Of a stretch of 64,000 nt of DNA, positions 63,763 to 64,000 are shown one piece after another (within the stretch, counting starts at the first letter, position 1; each line of letters starts with the position of its first letter). The stretch lies in NCBI RefSeq assembly GCF_011378905.1, contig NZ_WTPY01000001.1, positions 546,628 to 610,627 of the forward strand, written 5' to 3'. A model generated the notes under the pieces. It searched no databases. It was given only the letters and a program-made list of their open reading frames with translations, and was not told where the DNA came from. Position numbers and translations under genes: made by a program. The DNA comes from Paraglaciecola sp. 20A4 (lineage in GTDB: Bacteria; Pseudomonadota; Gammaproteobacteria; Enterobacterales; Alteromonadaceae).

Positions 63763-64000
63763 CTACATCCGCAGAACACGAATGTTGTCTCCGATATTTC
63801 TGCTTTTAGGCTGGGTGTCCAGAACAATAATCTAATAGCTGGGAGCTAATAAAAGTCATTCGACCTGAAAAGAAATTAGTCCCATTTTCTTCTAATGTTC
63901 TAATACAATAACAGCCTCATTTGCCACGGCAAGATCATGAACGTTTTTTGAACAAAAACAACATTATTTGACGGGCTGATGTCGCTGTGATCTTATACTC
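63763..64000. other. Right edge, no gene seen
   Basis: 238 bases without an open frame or repeat I can support. No copy of the tRNA-Ser 3' end is here, so the element extends beyond the window. Confidence 0.5.

Noticed and set aside
1..64000. CRISPR array
   Set aside because: No regularly spaced repeats of 23-40 bases were seen anywhere and no cas genes.
59040..64000. attR copy of the tRNA-Ser 3' end
   Set aside because: Searched by eye for the T-arm/acceptor sequence to the right of the tRNA; none found, so the element end is outside the window.
1..64000. Insertion sequences or transposase genes
   Set aside because: No transposase-like protein and no paired terminal repeats with target duplication were found; the only recombinase is the serine integrase.

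Overview
The window reads as chromosome of a marine gammaproteobacterium of the order Alteromonadales, most like Glaciecola/Paraglaciecola/Alteromonas. This is inferred from gene content: three TonB-dependent receptors, several PEP-CTERM proteins, NlpI, a TPR-sulfotransferase beside a receptor, and moderate G+C. No rRNA or marker gene fixes the genus.

Layout. 1-1842 (-): a two-gene radical-SAM DNA repair/modification unit with an excellent LexA-type box upstream. 2848-4041 (-): GAF histidine kinase. 4567-6540 (+): Hsp20 and glgC behind a perfect FNR-type palindrome. 6677-8998: divergent BLUF photoreceptor and soluble histidine kinase. 9372-11438: large-subunit catalase (KatE type). 11776-12489: PEP-CTERM protein. 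13201-17956: TonB receptor plus TPR-sulfotransferase, followed by a second sulfotransferase and an SDR on the minus strand. 20592-29720: a catabolic-looking island made of a TetR regulator, an Asp-nucleophile hydrolase lipoprotein, a TonB receptor, an SDR, a two-domain VOC lipoprotein and a membrane PQQ dehydrogenase. 29741-31672 (-): topB. 31905-34337: Tat-exported PhoD-like phosphatase. 35073-38300: NCS1-type permease and mannitol dehydrogenase-family operon. 38564-42738: nitroreductase, YegD-like Hsp70, polysaccharide deacetylase and an anchored protein of unknown function. 42850-44977 (-): YHYH lipoprotein translationally coupled to a His-rich exported protein. 45229-51322 (-): an ECF sigma / FecR / STN-TonB receptor surface-signalling set followed by a purple-acid-phosphatase-like enzyme. 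51541-53712 (-): two paralogous PEP-CTERM proteins, both behind sigma-54-like promoters. 53968-58724: housekeeping (cdd, nlpI, a Zn-protease-like gene, nadA, a HAD phosphatase).

From tRNA-Ser(GGA) at 58950-59039 to the right edge the sequence looks like an integrated mobile element. A large serine recombinase reads antisense into the tRNA and ends inside it. It is followed by a small overlapping ORF, AT-rich intergenic DNA, a small gene beside a frameshifted gene, and a DUF3800-like gene as possible defence cargo. The far end of the element is not in the window.

The best candidates for undescribed biology are: (1) the 20.6-29.7 kb uptake/oxidation island with two lipoprotein enzymes; (2) the YHYH/His-rich coupled pair; (3) the FecIR-TonB-phosphatase group; (4) the serine-recombinase element whose integrase C-terminus is encoded by host tRNA sequence.
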